Assembly: GCF_000518725.1 (NCBI RefSeq)
Contig: NZ_KI912485.1
Span: 65,866-129,865, forward strand
Direction of reading: 5' to 3'
DNA from: Mesoplasma seiffertii ATCC 49495
GTDB lineage: Bacteria > Bacillota_I > Bacilli_A > Mycoplasmatales > Mycoplasmataceae
Length of the DNA stretch: 64,000 nt
The translations under genes and the position numbers were made by a program. Positions 22,848 to 32,457 of this stretch are shown one piece after another (position 1 is the first letter of the stretch; each line of letters opens with the position of its first letter). The notes below the pieces were generated by a model. That model made no database searches. It was given only the letters and a program-made list of their open reading frames with translations, and was not told the origin of the DNA.

Positions 22848-24971
22848 ATGGAACAATTATTTAAAACAAGTATTTCAAAAGAAACTTTTAAAACAGCACT
22901 AGCAGAGTGTATTAAAAAAGCGTGAATTTATAAAGAAAAGGAAAATTTTCTTCAAGCATTATCTTGAAAGCAAGATCGTGTTTTTCAATATGCAATAAAA
23001 GATGAAATTGAGTCTGAAGATAATTTTAATGAAGACGCATCTCAAATTGATATTTATGAAACATATGCCAATTTAGATGATATGAATGAAGATGAGCGTG
23101 TAGAATTTTTAAAACGATGAGATGAGTTATGAGAAGATCCTAATGGATTTGAGATTTCTAAATTTGCAGGAGAAACAATTGAAGATGGAAATGCGGTTGG
23201 AGAAGCTGCTAGAGAATACTTTGATTTAATTAATGCTGATATGAACATTAAAACAAATCAAGATATGGAAACAATTTCATTTGAAAATATTACTAATTTT
23301 AAACAAGCAGTGGAGTTGACTAACAAGGCATTAGAAAAGACCAATAAATATCGTTATATTTATGAAGCAGCTTTTGAATTTGACAATATGAATTTGAAAA
23401 CTCGTTGTGATATTTTAAAAGTCAAACCAGATATGCATGTAGAGATTATCGAAGTTAAGGCAACTTCAGCAGTTAAAGTAGAACATTTTTATGACTTAGT
23501 TTATCAAGTATATGTTTTAGAAAAAAATGGCTTTATTGTTGATGATATTTATATTTGCCATTTAAAAGATAATTACTTACGAGGACGTTTTAATAATGTC
23601 ATTCATGATTCTTTAAGTGTTGAAGCAAAAAGCTTTTTTGAAAGTTTTCAAACTGTTAAATATGAAGAAGTTCTTGATTTTTTAAAAACTGATATTGTAA
23701 TTCCTAAAACTGCTAATAAAGCCGATTTGAATTACTTTGACTTTTTTGAAATTGATAATTTATCACATGGTAAAAGTAAAAAACGTGCTAGTTTATTTGA
23801 AGAATTGGCAAACTTTAGAGCCTTTTATGATTTAGATCATTTATTTGAAAATCTAACAAATATTTTGGTACTGAATGGTGAAGAAATTAAAGGTTATTTA
23901 ACAAGTGAACTTTGTGAAAGTAAAATTATTCGTAATCGTAAAAATGAGTGAACTTTTGCAACTAGTGATGATAACAATTTGCCGTATTGTAATCATGTAA
24001 TGCCATGATTTGATTTAAGTAGAGAAACCTTTATGTGTTTAACTGGACTTAAAGTTTCTCAAAAAGCTAATATTATTTTGAACTCAAAATCACCATATTT
24101 TGATGATTATACAACTTTATTTGATTCATCAATTCCTCAAAAAGCAGGAGGGAAGTCATTCTTTAAAGAAAAGCATCATCGAATTTTTGAAAGCTATAAA
24201 AGTCGTGAGGAAATTTTAACAGATATTACTAAAATCATTGATCCTACTTTAGTTGATAAATTAGATGAGGAATTGGCAAAATATGCTAATCAAGTAATTT
24301 ATATGTATGATTTTGAAACAGTTAAGTGAGCAATTCCAAATTTTGATAACTCTGCAGGATATCAACAAATTCCCTTTCAATATTCAATCGATGTAATCAC
24401 TAATCAAGAATTTGATTATAATCATCCTGAAACAATGAAACATTTTGATTTTATTGGTAATGATCGTAATGATCCGCGTCCGTATTTTATTGAAAAGTTT
24501 GTTCAGGATATGTTTAGTAATGGTCCAGGAATTTATGTTGCGTATAATGACTCTTTTGAAAAAACTGTTCTTAAGTATTTGGCATTTATTTATCCAGAAT
24601 ATGCAATTCCATTAATCTACATTATTCAAAATACCATCGACTTAATGGATTTCTTTAAAGGAAATGATAAAAGAGAACATCCATGATTTTTAATTTATCA
24701 TCCAGATTTTCATGGAAGTTATTCAATTAAAAAAACTCAGCCGGCGTTAGATCCAAAGTTTTCTTACAAAGATTTGAAAATTAATCAGGGAGCAAAGGCT
24801 GCGCAAACATTCCGTGAGTATGTTGATGGGAGAATTCCTGATTTAGCCTGAGAAGAAAAAATCAAACCAGATATGTTAAAGTATTGTAACCGTGATACAT
24901 TAGCAATGGTTGTTATATATCAACGAGTTCTTGAAATTTATCAACAATGAAAGGAAAAACATAATGATTAA
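22848..24971 (+). CDS. DUF2779-type protein: RecB-like nuclease joined to a DEDDy-like exonuclease
   Basis: 707 aa. The first half carries a PD-(D/E)XK (RecB/Cas4-type) pattern: Glu ~173 (IYEAAF), Asp ~188 (TRCDIL) and EVKAT (Glu 202, Lys 204). The second half looks like an RNase H-fold 3'-5' exonuclease: DFE (Asp 488, Glu 490), YNDSFEK (~566-572) and YCNRDT (Tyr 679, Asp 683, the YxxxD motif). The DFE / YN-SFE / YC--DT-AM set is that of DUF2779 (from memory). No motif for DNA binding or helicase is seen. TGA codons are Trp. The start at 22848 is the first ATG after a promoter-like TATAAT; the ribosome site is weak (GGTG). The end overlaps fmt by 8 nt. The substrate is unknown. Confidence 0.82.
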
Positions 24972-25941
24972 AAATTTACGTGTAGTTTTTTGTGGAACTC
25001 CCCAAATTGGGGCGGATATTTTGGCAGCATTGATAGAAATGCCTAATGTAGAAGTTGTGAAGGTTATTTCTCAACCAGATAAATTTGTGGGAAGAAAAAA
25101 AGTTTTAACACCAACTGTCGTTAAGCAGTTAGCATTGCAACATGATATTCCGGTTATTCAACCAATTAAAATTGGTGAAGCCTATGAAGAAATTAAGTCA
25201 ACAAATCCCGATTTCATTGTAACTTGTGCGTATGGTCAATTTATTCCTACTAAAATTTTAGAAATTCCTAAAATTGATGCAATTAATATTCATGGGAGTT
25301 TATTACCAAAATATCGTGGTGGAGCTCCAATTCAATATGCCATCAAAAATGGTGAAACTGAAACTGGTATTTCAATTATGAAAATGGTTAAAAAAATGGA
25401 TGCAGGAGATTATTATGTTCAAGAAGCAATTGCAATTGAACCAGATGACACTTCAGGAACAATGTTTCAAAAACTAGGAGTATTAGGTGCTAGAATGATC
25501 AAAAAGTATTTGTTTAAAATTGCTAACCAAGAAATTCAGCCAATTGCTCAAAATGAAGCGGAAGTAACTTTTTCAAAAAATATTTCTACAAGCGAAGAAA
25601 TGATTGATTGAAATCAAACTGCAAATCAAATCAATAACCATATTAGGGCTTTAGCACCAACACCAATTGCGCATACTTATTTGAAGTCTGAAAGATATAA
25701 AATTAAATCAGCCCGTCTATTGAGAGACGATGAATTTTTTGCAACAACTCTTAATATTAAAAAGCCTGGAGAAATTGTGGCAATGGATAAAGAAGGAATT
25801 ATCATTCATACTAATGAAGGATTTTTAAAGATTTTGGAAATTCAAAGACCAGGAAAATCAATGATTAATGCGGGACTATATTTTACTAATCGTTTAACGG
25901 ATTTAAGAATAGGAGATGTTTTTGGTGAAACCATGATTTAA
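24964..25941 (+). CDS. fmt: Methionyl-tRNA formyltransferase
   Basis: 325 aa. Formylates initiator Met-tRNA with 10-formyltetrahydrofolate. The N-terminal domain contains FCGTPQIGADIL and the catalytic-site stretch NIHGSLLPKYRGGAPIQYAI, then MKKMDAGDYY. A C-terminal OB-like tRNA-binding domain follows. The ATG at 24964 overlaps the end of the upstream nuclease by 8 nt and has AAAGGAAA as ribosome site inside that gene; an in-frame ATG at 24910 would add 18 residues that do not fit the family. TGA at 25609 is Trp. Confidence 0.95.
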
Positions 25942-26443
25942 AAATACCAGATATATTGTTTTAACAGGAATCTATATTGCATTGTTAATGTGCATTTCGT
26001 TTATTACTATTTTTTTTAAAACTAGTGATGGAGTTTTTCAATTAACATCAGGCTTTTATTTAGCGCTATGTGTTTTAATGCCTGGACCCTCATTATTAGT
26101 AGTGGGTATTGTATATGGAACTATGCTTGATGCAATTGCTGGAGGGTTTATTTTTATACCACTAACAATTTTAATTAACATTTTAATGTTTCTTATTATG
26201 AAATGCTTAAGTAAATATATTACTGTTTATGGAGCAATTGTATTAGCAGCAGCTTTAGTATTTATATACATTCCTTATACTGGATTAGTATATGGTTTTG
26301 ACCATTCAGTGATTATTAAAGCGTTAGTTACAGATTCAATTCAATTTGTAGTTACAATATTGGTTGGAATTATAATTTATAAGGGTTTAAGTGCTCCAAA
26401 TATCAAAAAGCATTTATTTGAATTTAATAACCAACCGCAATAG
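25925..26443 (+). CDS. ECF transporter S component (substrate-binding membrane subunit)
   Basis: 172 aa, with six hydrophobic helices. S components capture vitamins or similar small molecules and dock on a shared EcfAAT energising module. The pattern LTGIYIAL (helix 1) and GPSLLVVGIVYGTMLDAIAGG resembles the ECF-S superfamily. I place the start at GTG 25925 because AGGAGA (25911-25916) lies 8 nt upstream and the first helix is then complete; the next plausible start (TTG 25982) would cut that helix in half. The 17-nt overlap with fmt suggests coupled translation. TGA at 25934 is Trp. The substrate is unknown. Confidence 0.75.
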
Positions 26444-26465
26444 GACTTTTAGTCTTATTTTTTTT
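26439..26465 (+). terminator. Intrinsic terminator before efp
   Basis: AATAGGACT pairs with AGTCTTATT (one G-U) around a TTT loop, followed by a run of T (26458-26465). It overlaps the stop of the ECF S gene. Confidence 0.85.
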
Positions 26466-26472
26466 AGAAAAA

Positions 26473-26481
26473 TGTTATAAT
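26473..26481 (+). promoter_or_regulatory. Extended -10 promoter of efp
   Basis: TGT followed by TATAAT: a perfect extended -10 (TGnTATAAT), 35 nt before the efp start. It lies just after the terminator, so it starts a new unit covering efp and the next genes. Confidence 0.7.
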
Positions 26482-26516
26482 AATTTAGACTAAAAAAATA
26501 AAAGGAGATATTAATA

Positions 26517-27071
26517 ATGCAAGTAAACGACTTACGTCCTGGAACCACATTCTTATACGAAGGCAATATCTTTGTAGTTATTGATCAATCGTTTTCAAAA
26601 ACTGGAAGACAACAAGGAAAAGTAACAGTTAAAGTTAAAAACTTACGTACTGGTGCTCGTGTTGAAATCACTTTTACAGGTGGTGACAAAGTTGGTAAAG
26701 CAATGATTGAAAGAAAAGATATGCAATATTTATACAATGATGGTAATGACGCATACTTAATGGATACTGAAACTTATGAACAAGTACAAATTCCAATGGC
26801 AAAATTAGAATGAGAATCAAAATTCTTAACTGATGGATTAATGATCAAAATGACCGAATACGAAGGAGAAATTTTGGGAATTGCTTTACCAGATAAAGTT
26901 GAATTAACTGTAACTTCTGCTGAAGCAGCAGTTAAAGGTGATACAACAAGTGGTGCTCAAAAAAAAGCAGTCGTGGAAACAGGTTTAGAAATTCAAGTTC
27001 CATTGTTTGTTAATGAAGGAACAAAAGTACTTATTAGTACTATCGATGGTAAGTATTCAGGTAGAGCATAA
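26517..27071 (+). CDS. efp: Elongation factor P
   Basis: 184 aa, three beta domains. EF-P enters stalled ribosomes at proline runs and helps peptide-bond formation. Family motifs are DLRPGTTFLYEG at the N-terminus, RTGARVE and, in domain III, GLEIQVPLFVNEGTKVLI. The tip of the domain-I loop reads KTGRQQG, so the residue at the usual lysine (K32/K34) position is Arg31. In some proteobacteria an Arg here is rhamnosylated by EarP. AAAGGAGAT precedes the ATG. TGA at 26811 is Trp. Confidence 0.95.
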
Positions 27072-27107
27072 GCTAATTAATTTTTAATTAAAAAGGGGGA
27101 TAATATT

Positions 27108-27404
27108 ATGTATATTTCAATTGAAAGAAATAGTCGTGGAACTTTAGATATTGAGCAATACGCTTTAAACAAGCTGATTGAATCAACAGTAGTTTCATCA
27201 ACTTCGGCAAGTATTGCAAATATCGAAGTAATTACAGAAATTTATCATGATAATTTATTATATATCTTGATTAAAATTAAATTTGAAGGGCAAGCTCCTG
27301 ATTTTATTTTTGAAGAAAAATTAATTAGCAAAAATGTTGAAGATATTATCACTCAAACGTTAAACATTAAGCCAAGAAATATCTCTGTAGCGTACGGAAG
27401 ATAA
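27108..27404 (+). CDS. Small Asp23/Gls24-like protein
   Basis: 98 aa, with AAAAGGGGGA before the ATG. The alternation of strands and helices (IEVITEIYHDNLLYILIKIKF, then EDIITQTLNI...) suggests the Asp23/Gls24 (YqhY) fold: strand-rich middle, amphipathic C-terminal helix. In Bacillus an Asp23-family gene also lies near efp, which supports the idea by synteny. It may match the mollicute family MMB_0454; I could not check. No membrane helix or cysteines. Confidence 0.65.
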   Translation: MYISIERNSRGTLDIEQYALNKLIESTVVSSTSASIANIEVITEIYHDNLLYILIKIKFEGQAPDFIFEEKLISKNVEDIITQTLNIKPRNISVAYGR

Positions 27405-27437
27405 AACAAATTAGAAAGTGTAAAAGGAGAAATACAA

Positions 27438-28724
27438 ATGAAATTCACAGAAAGCAAAATAATTGAACAAGGACAAGGTAAATGAACTGTTACAATTGAT
27501 GGTCAAGAATGAGCAACAATTTTAACAAAAGCAAAAAATAGATTGAAAGCAAACGTTGAAGTTCCTGGATTTAGAAAAGGTAAAGCACCTCAAAAAGAAA
27601 TCGAAAAATATTTAACACCAGCAAAAGTTTTTAATGAAGGTTTTAGAATGGCAATTCAACCAGCATTTGAATTTGCTCGTAACTCAGATGTGAAAATTGA
27701 ACCAATGAATTCTCCATCTCCAGTACCATTTAAAGTAAGCGAAAAAGAAATTATTATCGACTTTTTCTTTGATCTACGTCCAGAAATTAAATTAGGTCAA
27801 TATACTGGAATCAAAACTGTTGAAAAACAAAGTGTAGAAGTAACTAAAGAAGAAATTGATGCAGCTATCACTCAATATCAACAACAATTTGCAATGGAAA
27901 AACCAAAAGCAAGCGATGCTAAAATTGCTGAAGGTGATGCAGTTACTTTTGATTTTAAAGGTTATGTTGATGATGTACCATTTAAAGGTGGAGAAGCAAA
28001 AGGGCATAAATTAGTAATTGGTTCAAACCAATTTATTCCAGGATTTGAAACATCAATGATCGGTTTAGGATTAGGTGATAATCAAGCAATTTCTGTAACT
28101 TTCCCAGCTGAATATACTCCAGAATTAGCTGGAAAAGAAGCAAAATTTGTTTTAAACATTACAGCAATAAATGAAAGAATTTTACCAAACCGTGATGATG
28201 AGTTAGCAAAAGACTTAAATATTCCTGGAGTGGAAACTTTTGCGCAATTGGAAGAAAAAATTAGAGAAGAATTTCAAACAAGAAAAGCTCAAGGGTTAAA
28301 GGCTCAATTTGTAAATGAAATCATTGCTGAAGTTATTAAAAACTCAACAATAGAGTTGCCAAAATCAGCAATTGATAATCAAGTTCAAGAAATGAAAAAA
28401 GAGTTTGAACAAGAAGTACAAAAACAAGGATTAACTCTAAAAGCTTATAAAAAAGCGACAGGTTTAACTGACAAAGATATTGAAGCAGAAATCTTAGGTG
28501 ATGCAAAAGCTAAGTTAGAAGGTTATTTAGTAACTTCAGAAATCAAGGCTAAAGAAAACTTTGAAGCGACTGAAGAACAAATCGATGCAAAATATCAAGA
28601 TCTAGCAACTCAATTTGGAGTTGAAATGGAATATATTAAAAATATTATTAAACCAGAACAAATTAAAGCAGAGTTATTAAATGATTTATTAAATGACTTC
28701 TTATATGAAAATAACGGAAAATAA
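27438..28724 (+). CDS. tig: Trigger factor (ribosome-bound chaperone, prolyl isomerase)
   Basis: 428 aa. The ribosome-docking motif GFRKGKAP is at residues ~44-51. A central FKBP-type isomerase domain follows (~150-235: VTFDFKGYVDDVPF, FIPGFETSMIGLG), then the helical C-terminal substrate cradle. AAAAGGAGAAA precedes the ATG. TGA at 27483 and 27510 is Trp. A GAAA-tetraloop terminator closes the gene. Confidence 0.95.
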
Positions 28725-28738
28725 ACTATTATAATAAG

Positions 28739-28762
28739 CAAAGTCGAAAGGCTTTGTTTTTA
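28739..28762 (+). terminator. Intrinsic terminator after tig, GAAA tetraloop
   Basis: CAAAGTC (28739-28745) pairs with GGCTTTG (28750-28756, one G-U) around GAAA, then TTTTT. Confidence 0.85.
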
Positions 28763-28763
28763 A

Positions 28764-28790
28764 TTAGCACTACCACTATTAAAGTGCTAA
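28764..28790 (+). promoter_or_regulatory. CIRCE operator (HrcA site) of lon
   Basis: TTAGCACTA, a 9-nt spacer, then AAGTGCTAA: 8 of 9 consensus bases in each arm and exact 9-9-9 geometry. It lies 45 nt before the lon ATG and just upstream of an extended -10. Confidence 0.93.
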
Positions 28791-28796
28791 TATATG

Positions 28797-28805
28797 TGTT
28801 ATTAT
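28797..28805 (+). promoter_or_regulatory. Extended -10 promoter of lon
   Basis: TGT then TATTAT (28800-28805). The -35 region would fall inside the CIRCE element, so HrcA binding should block it. Confidence 0.55.
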
Positions 28806-28835
28806 TTATTTGTACCAAAATAAGGGGGAGAAATT

Positions 28836-31151
28836 ATGAATAAAACAATCAAATTTCCTATATTTATCACAAGAGGAATTTGTATATTTCCTAAGTTTAC
28901 AGAAACTGTAGAAGTAGGCAGAAAACAAACTCAAGAGGCTACAAAAGCAGCAATTGCGGAGTTTGAGGGCAATATTATTATTGTGTCGCAACGTAAGGTT
29001 ATGGACAATGATCCAGGAATGGATGAACTATTTGATTTCGGAACTTTAGCAACTGTTAAAATTATTAAAACATGAAAAGACGGAACATTAACTGTTGAAA
29101 TAACAGGGCAAGAACGTATTAAATTAATTTCTACAGAACCAAAAGATGGTTACTTTATGGCTTCAGCTGAAATTTTAGAAGCTGATATATCAAATGCTGA
29201 AAGTCAAATTGATATTATTCACCAACAAGTTGCAGAAATTGCTAGTCTTTCAAAAGATTTTCCAGAAATTGCTGTTGAGTGATTAAAAACTAAATCAACT
29301 GACAATATTAACTATGTTGTTGATGCAATTGCAAAATCATTACCATTTATTTCTTTAGAAACAAGAAACAATCTTTTAGGAGAACAAAATGTTGTTAAAC
29401 GTTTAGAAGAGATTTTAAATTTCTTGGGTAAAAAGGACGTATCATTAGATGTAGATTCAGAAATTAATAAAAAGTTAAAAGATCGTATGGATCAACAACA
29501 AAAAGAATATTACTTACGTGAGAAAATGCGTATTATCAAAGATGAACTTAATGATGAAGATTCAGATAAGTCCGCTGTTGAGAAATACAAAGATCGTCTA
29601 GAAAAAGAACCATTCCCAAAACAAGTTAAGGAACGAATTTTGTCATCAATTTCTAAACTAGAAAATATGCAATCATCTTCTGCAGAAGCAACTGTGGAGC
29701 GAAACTATATTGATTGAATGATGTCAATTCCATGATGAGAATCAACAGAAGATATTGCTGATTTAAAATTTGCTCAAGAAATTTTAGACAAGCATCACTA
29801 TGGGCTTAAAAAAGTTAAAGATCGCATTATCGAGTTTTTAGCAGTTAAACAAAAAACCAAATCTTTAAAAGGACCGATTATTACATTAGTAGGTCCTCCG
29901 GGAGTTGGAAAAACTTCTTTAGCAAAATCTATTGCTGAAGCATTAGGTAAGAAGTTTGTCAAAATTTCTTTAGGTGGAGTTAAAGACGAATCTGAAATTA
30001 GAGGACACCGTAAAACATATATTGGAGCAATGCCAGGACGTATTATTCAAACAATGAAACGTGCAAAAGTTAAGAATCCGTTATTCTTACTTGATGAAAT
30101 TGACAAAATGGCATCAGATCAACGTGGTGATCCAGCATCAGCAATGTTAGAGGTTTTAGACCCTGAGCAAAACGCAGAATTTTCTGATCACTACATTGAA
30201 GAGCCATATGATTTAAGTGAAGTTATGTTTATTGCAACTGCCAATTACCCTGAAGATATTCCGGAAGCTTTATATGACCGTATGGAAATCATTAATTTAT
30301 CAAGTTATACAGAAATTGAAAAAATGAAAATTGCTAAAGACTACTTAGTTGAACGTGTTTTAAAAGAACATTCTTTAACTAAAGAAGAATTGGTATTCAC
30401 AGATGAGAGTTTTGATGAAATTATCAAGTATTACACTCGTGAGGCGGGGGTTCGTCAATTAGAACGTCATATTTCTGCAATTGCTCGTAAATTCATTGTT
30501 AAACTATTAAATAAAGAGCTTGAAAGTTTAGAAGTAACTCCAGCAGTTGTTAATGAATTTTTAGGAAAACGCATTTTTGATCATACTGAAAAACAAGGTC
30601 AATCAAATGTTGGGGTTGTTACTGGTTTAGCCTATACTCAATTTGGAGGGGACATTTTACCAATTGAGGTTAATGTTTATCCAGGTAAAGGAAATTTAAC
30701 ATTAACTGGTAAACTTGGGGAAGTAATGAAAGAATCAGCAACAATAGCTTTAACATATGTTAAATCAAACTATGAAAAATTTGGAATTGATAAAACAATT
30801 TTCGAAGCGAATGATATTCATATTCACGTACCTGAAGGAGCAGTTCCAAAAGATGGTCCTTCAGCTGGAATTACGATGACAACAGCATTAGTATCTGCGT
30901 TATCAAATAAACCAGTTTCTCGTGATTTAGGAATGACAGGAGAAATAACTTTAACAGGAGCAGTACTTCCAATTGGGGGATTGCGTGAGAAATCAATTTC
31001 AGCTGCACGTAGTGGATTGAAAAAGATTTTAGTTCCAGTTAAAAACTTAAAAGATTTAGATGAAATTCCTGATGAAGTTAAATCAGTTTTAGAAATTAAA
31101 GGTATGGAAACTTACGAACAAGTATTTGATGAAGTTTTCGCATCTAATTAA
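28836..31151 (+). CDS. lon: ATP-dependent protease Lon
   Basis: 771 aa. Hexameric AAA+ serine protease that removes damaged and regulatory proteins. The order is the N-terminal substrate domain (~1-300), AAA domain with Walker A GPPGVGKT (~354) and PLFLLDEIDKM, and the peptidase domain with the catalytic pair Ser676 (DGPSAGI) and Lys719 (REKSIS). AAGGGGGAGA precedes the ATG. TGA codons at 29073, 29280, 29715 and nearby are Trp. The CIRCE site makes it part of the HrcA heat-shock set. Confidence 0.97.
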
Positions 31152-31163
31152 TAATGTAAGGTA

Positions 31164-31190
31164 AAATAACTAGGAGACTAGTTATTTTTT
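31164..31190 (+). terminator. Intrinsic terminator after lon
   Basis: AAATAACTAG and CTAGTTATTT form a perfect 10-bp stem around GAGA, then a T-run. It ends only ~15 nt before the rarA start. Confidence 0.9.
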
Positions 31191-31204
31191 TATGGAGGTA
31201 AAAA

Positions 31205-32440
31205 ATGAATCAACCGTTAGCTTTTTTATTAAGACCACAATCTGTTAAAGATATTATTGGTCAAACACACATTTTGGGGCAAAATGATATGATACCTAAA
31301 ATGATCGAAAAGCAATTTTGTACGTCTTTAATTTTTTATGGTCCTTCAGGAACAGGGAAAACTACTTTTGCAATCGCACTTGCTGAAGATTTAAATATTG
31401 CTTATGATACGTTTAATGCAACATATGATAAAAAAGAACGTTTAACTAAAATTGTTAGTAAGGCAATTGAAGAACCTAATTTTATTTTGATTATTGATGA
31501 AATTCATCGAATGAATAAAGACAAACAAGATATTTTATTAGAGTATATGGAAAAAGGGAATATTAAGTTATTTGCTACTACAACAGAAAATCCATTTTTT
31601 GTAATCAATCCGGCGATTCGTTCTCGAGCAAGCATTATCGAATTAAAACGTGTTGAAGCTCAAGAAATGTTTGAATATGTAAAAAAACTAATTGCCAATG
31701 AAACTCTTAAATTAGCAATTAATGATGAAGCTTTAAACTATTTGTGTAATTTAGCTAGTGGTGATGTTCGTACTTTAATTAATAGTTTGGAAATTTTCAT
31801 TAAACTTTATCCGGAAGCAACAGTTGATTTAAATTTAGTTTTAAAAGTTGTTCCCAGTGCTAAAAATCCATCAGGCGCTTATGGAGATGATATTCATGAT
31901 TTGAAGTCGGCATTACAAAAATCAGTTCGTGGAAGTGACGTTGATGCAGCACTATACTATTTTGCAAGATTTTATGAAATTGGAGATTATGAAACTTTAA
32001 TGCGTCGAATGCTAATTATGGCTTATGAAGATATTGGGTTAGCGAATCCTACATTGCCTCCAAGAGTGTTAATGGCCACCAATGCTTTTCGTCAAATGGG
32101 CTTCCCCGAAGGGATAATTCCTTTAGGATTAGCAATTGTTGAAATGGCGTTAAGCGAAAAATCAAATTCCGCATATTTGGCAGTTAAGCAAGCTCATAGT
32201 GATGTTCAAAACGGATTAGTTTATGATATGCCAGATTATCTTAAAGATGCTCATTATAAATCGGCTGAAAAGCTTAAAAGAGGTATTGGATATAAGTATG
32301 CTCATGATTATCCAAATGATTGGGTGGATCAACAATACTTACCATCTGAAATTAAAGATATTAAGTATTATAACCATAAGTCACATTCAGCCTATGAGAA
32401 AAAAGTTTATGAATTATATTTAAAAATGAAAAAGAACTAG
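31205..32440 (+). CDS. rarA: Replication-associated recombination ATPase RarA (MgsA)
   Basis: 411 aa, one open frame with no TGA; its Trp in YPNDWVDQQ is encoded by TGG. A clamp-loader-like AAA+ protein that acts at stalled replication forks. Motifs: PLAFLLRP and IIGQTHILG at the N-terminus, Walker A GPSGTGKTT (~48), IIDEIHRMNKDKQD, TTENP, and the C-terminal tetramer part with YEDIGLANP and YLAVKQA. The TATGGAGG ribosome site overlaps the end of the lon terminator, so it needs its own promoter or readthrough. Confidence 0.94.
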   Translation: MNQPLAFLLRPQSVKDIIGQTHILGQNDMIPKMIEKQFCTSLIFYGPSGTGKTTFAIALAEDLNIAYDTFNATYDKKERLTKIVSKAIEEPNFILIIDEIHRMNKDKQDILLEYMEKGNIKLFATTTENPFFVINPAIRSRASIIELKRVEAQEMFEYVKKLIANETLKLAINDEALNYLCNLASGDVRTLINSLEIFIKLYPEATVDLNLVLKVVPSAKNPSGAYGDDIHDLKSALQKSVRGSDVDAALYYFARFYEIGDYETLMRRMLIMAYEDIGLANPTLPPRVLMATNAFRQMGFPEGIIPLGLAIVEMALSEKSNSAYLAVKQAHSDVQNGLVYDMPDYLKDAHYKSAEKLKRGIGYKYAHDYPNDWVDQQYLPSEIKDIKYYNHKSHSAYEKKVYELYLKMKKN

Positions 32441-32457
32441 TTACCTAGTTCTTTTTT
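32431..32457. terminator. Bidirectional terminator between rarA and the lipoprotein gene
   Basis: AAAGAACTAG and CTAGTTCTTT form a perfect 10-bp stem around TTAC, with T-rich flanks on both strands. The rarA stop codon TAG lies inside the 5' arm and the lipoprotein stop lies at its other edge, so the hairpin serves both convergent genes. Confidence 0.9.

Noticed and set aside
32223-32423. Second frame inside rarA
   Set aside because: Fully inside a conserved gene on the same strand, no ribosome site, Ile/Met-rich translation.
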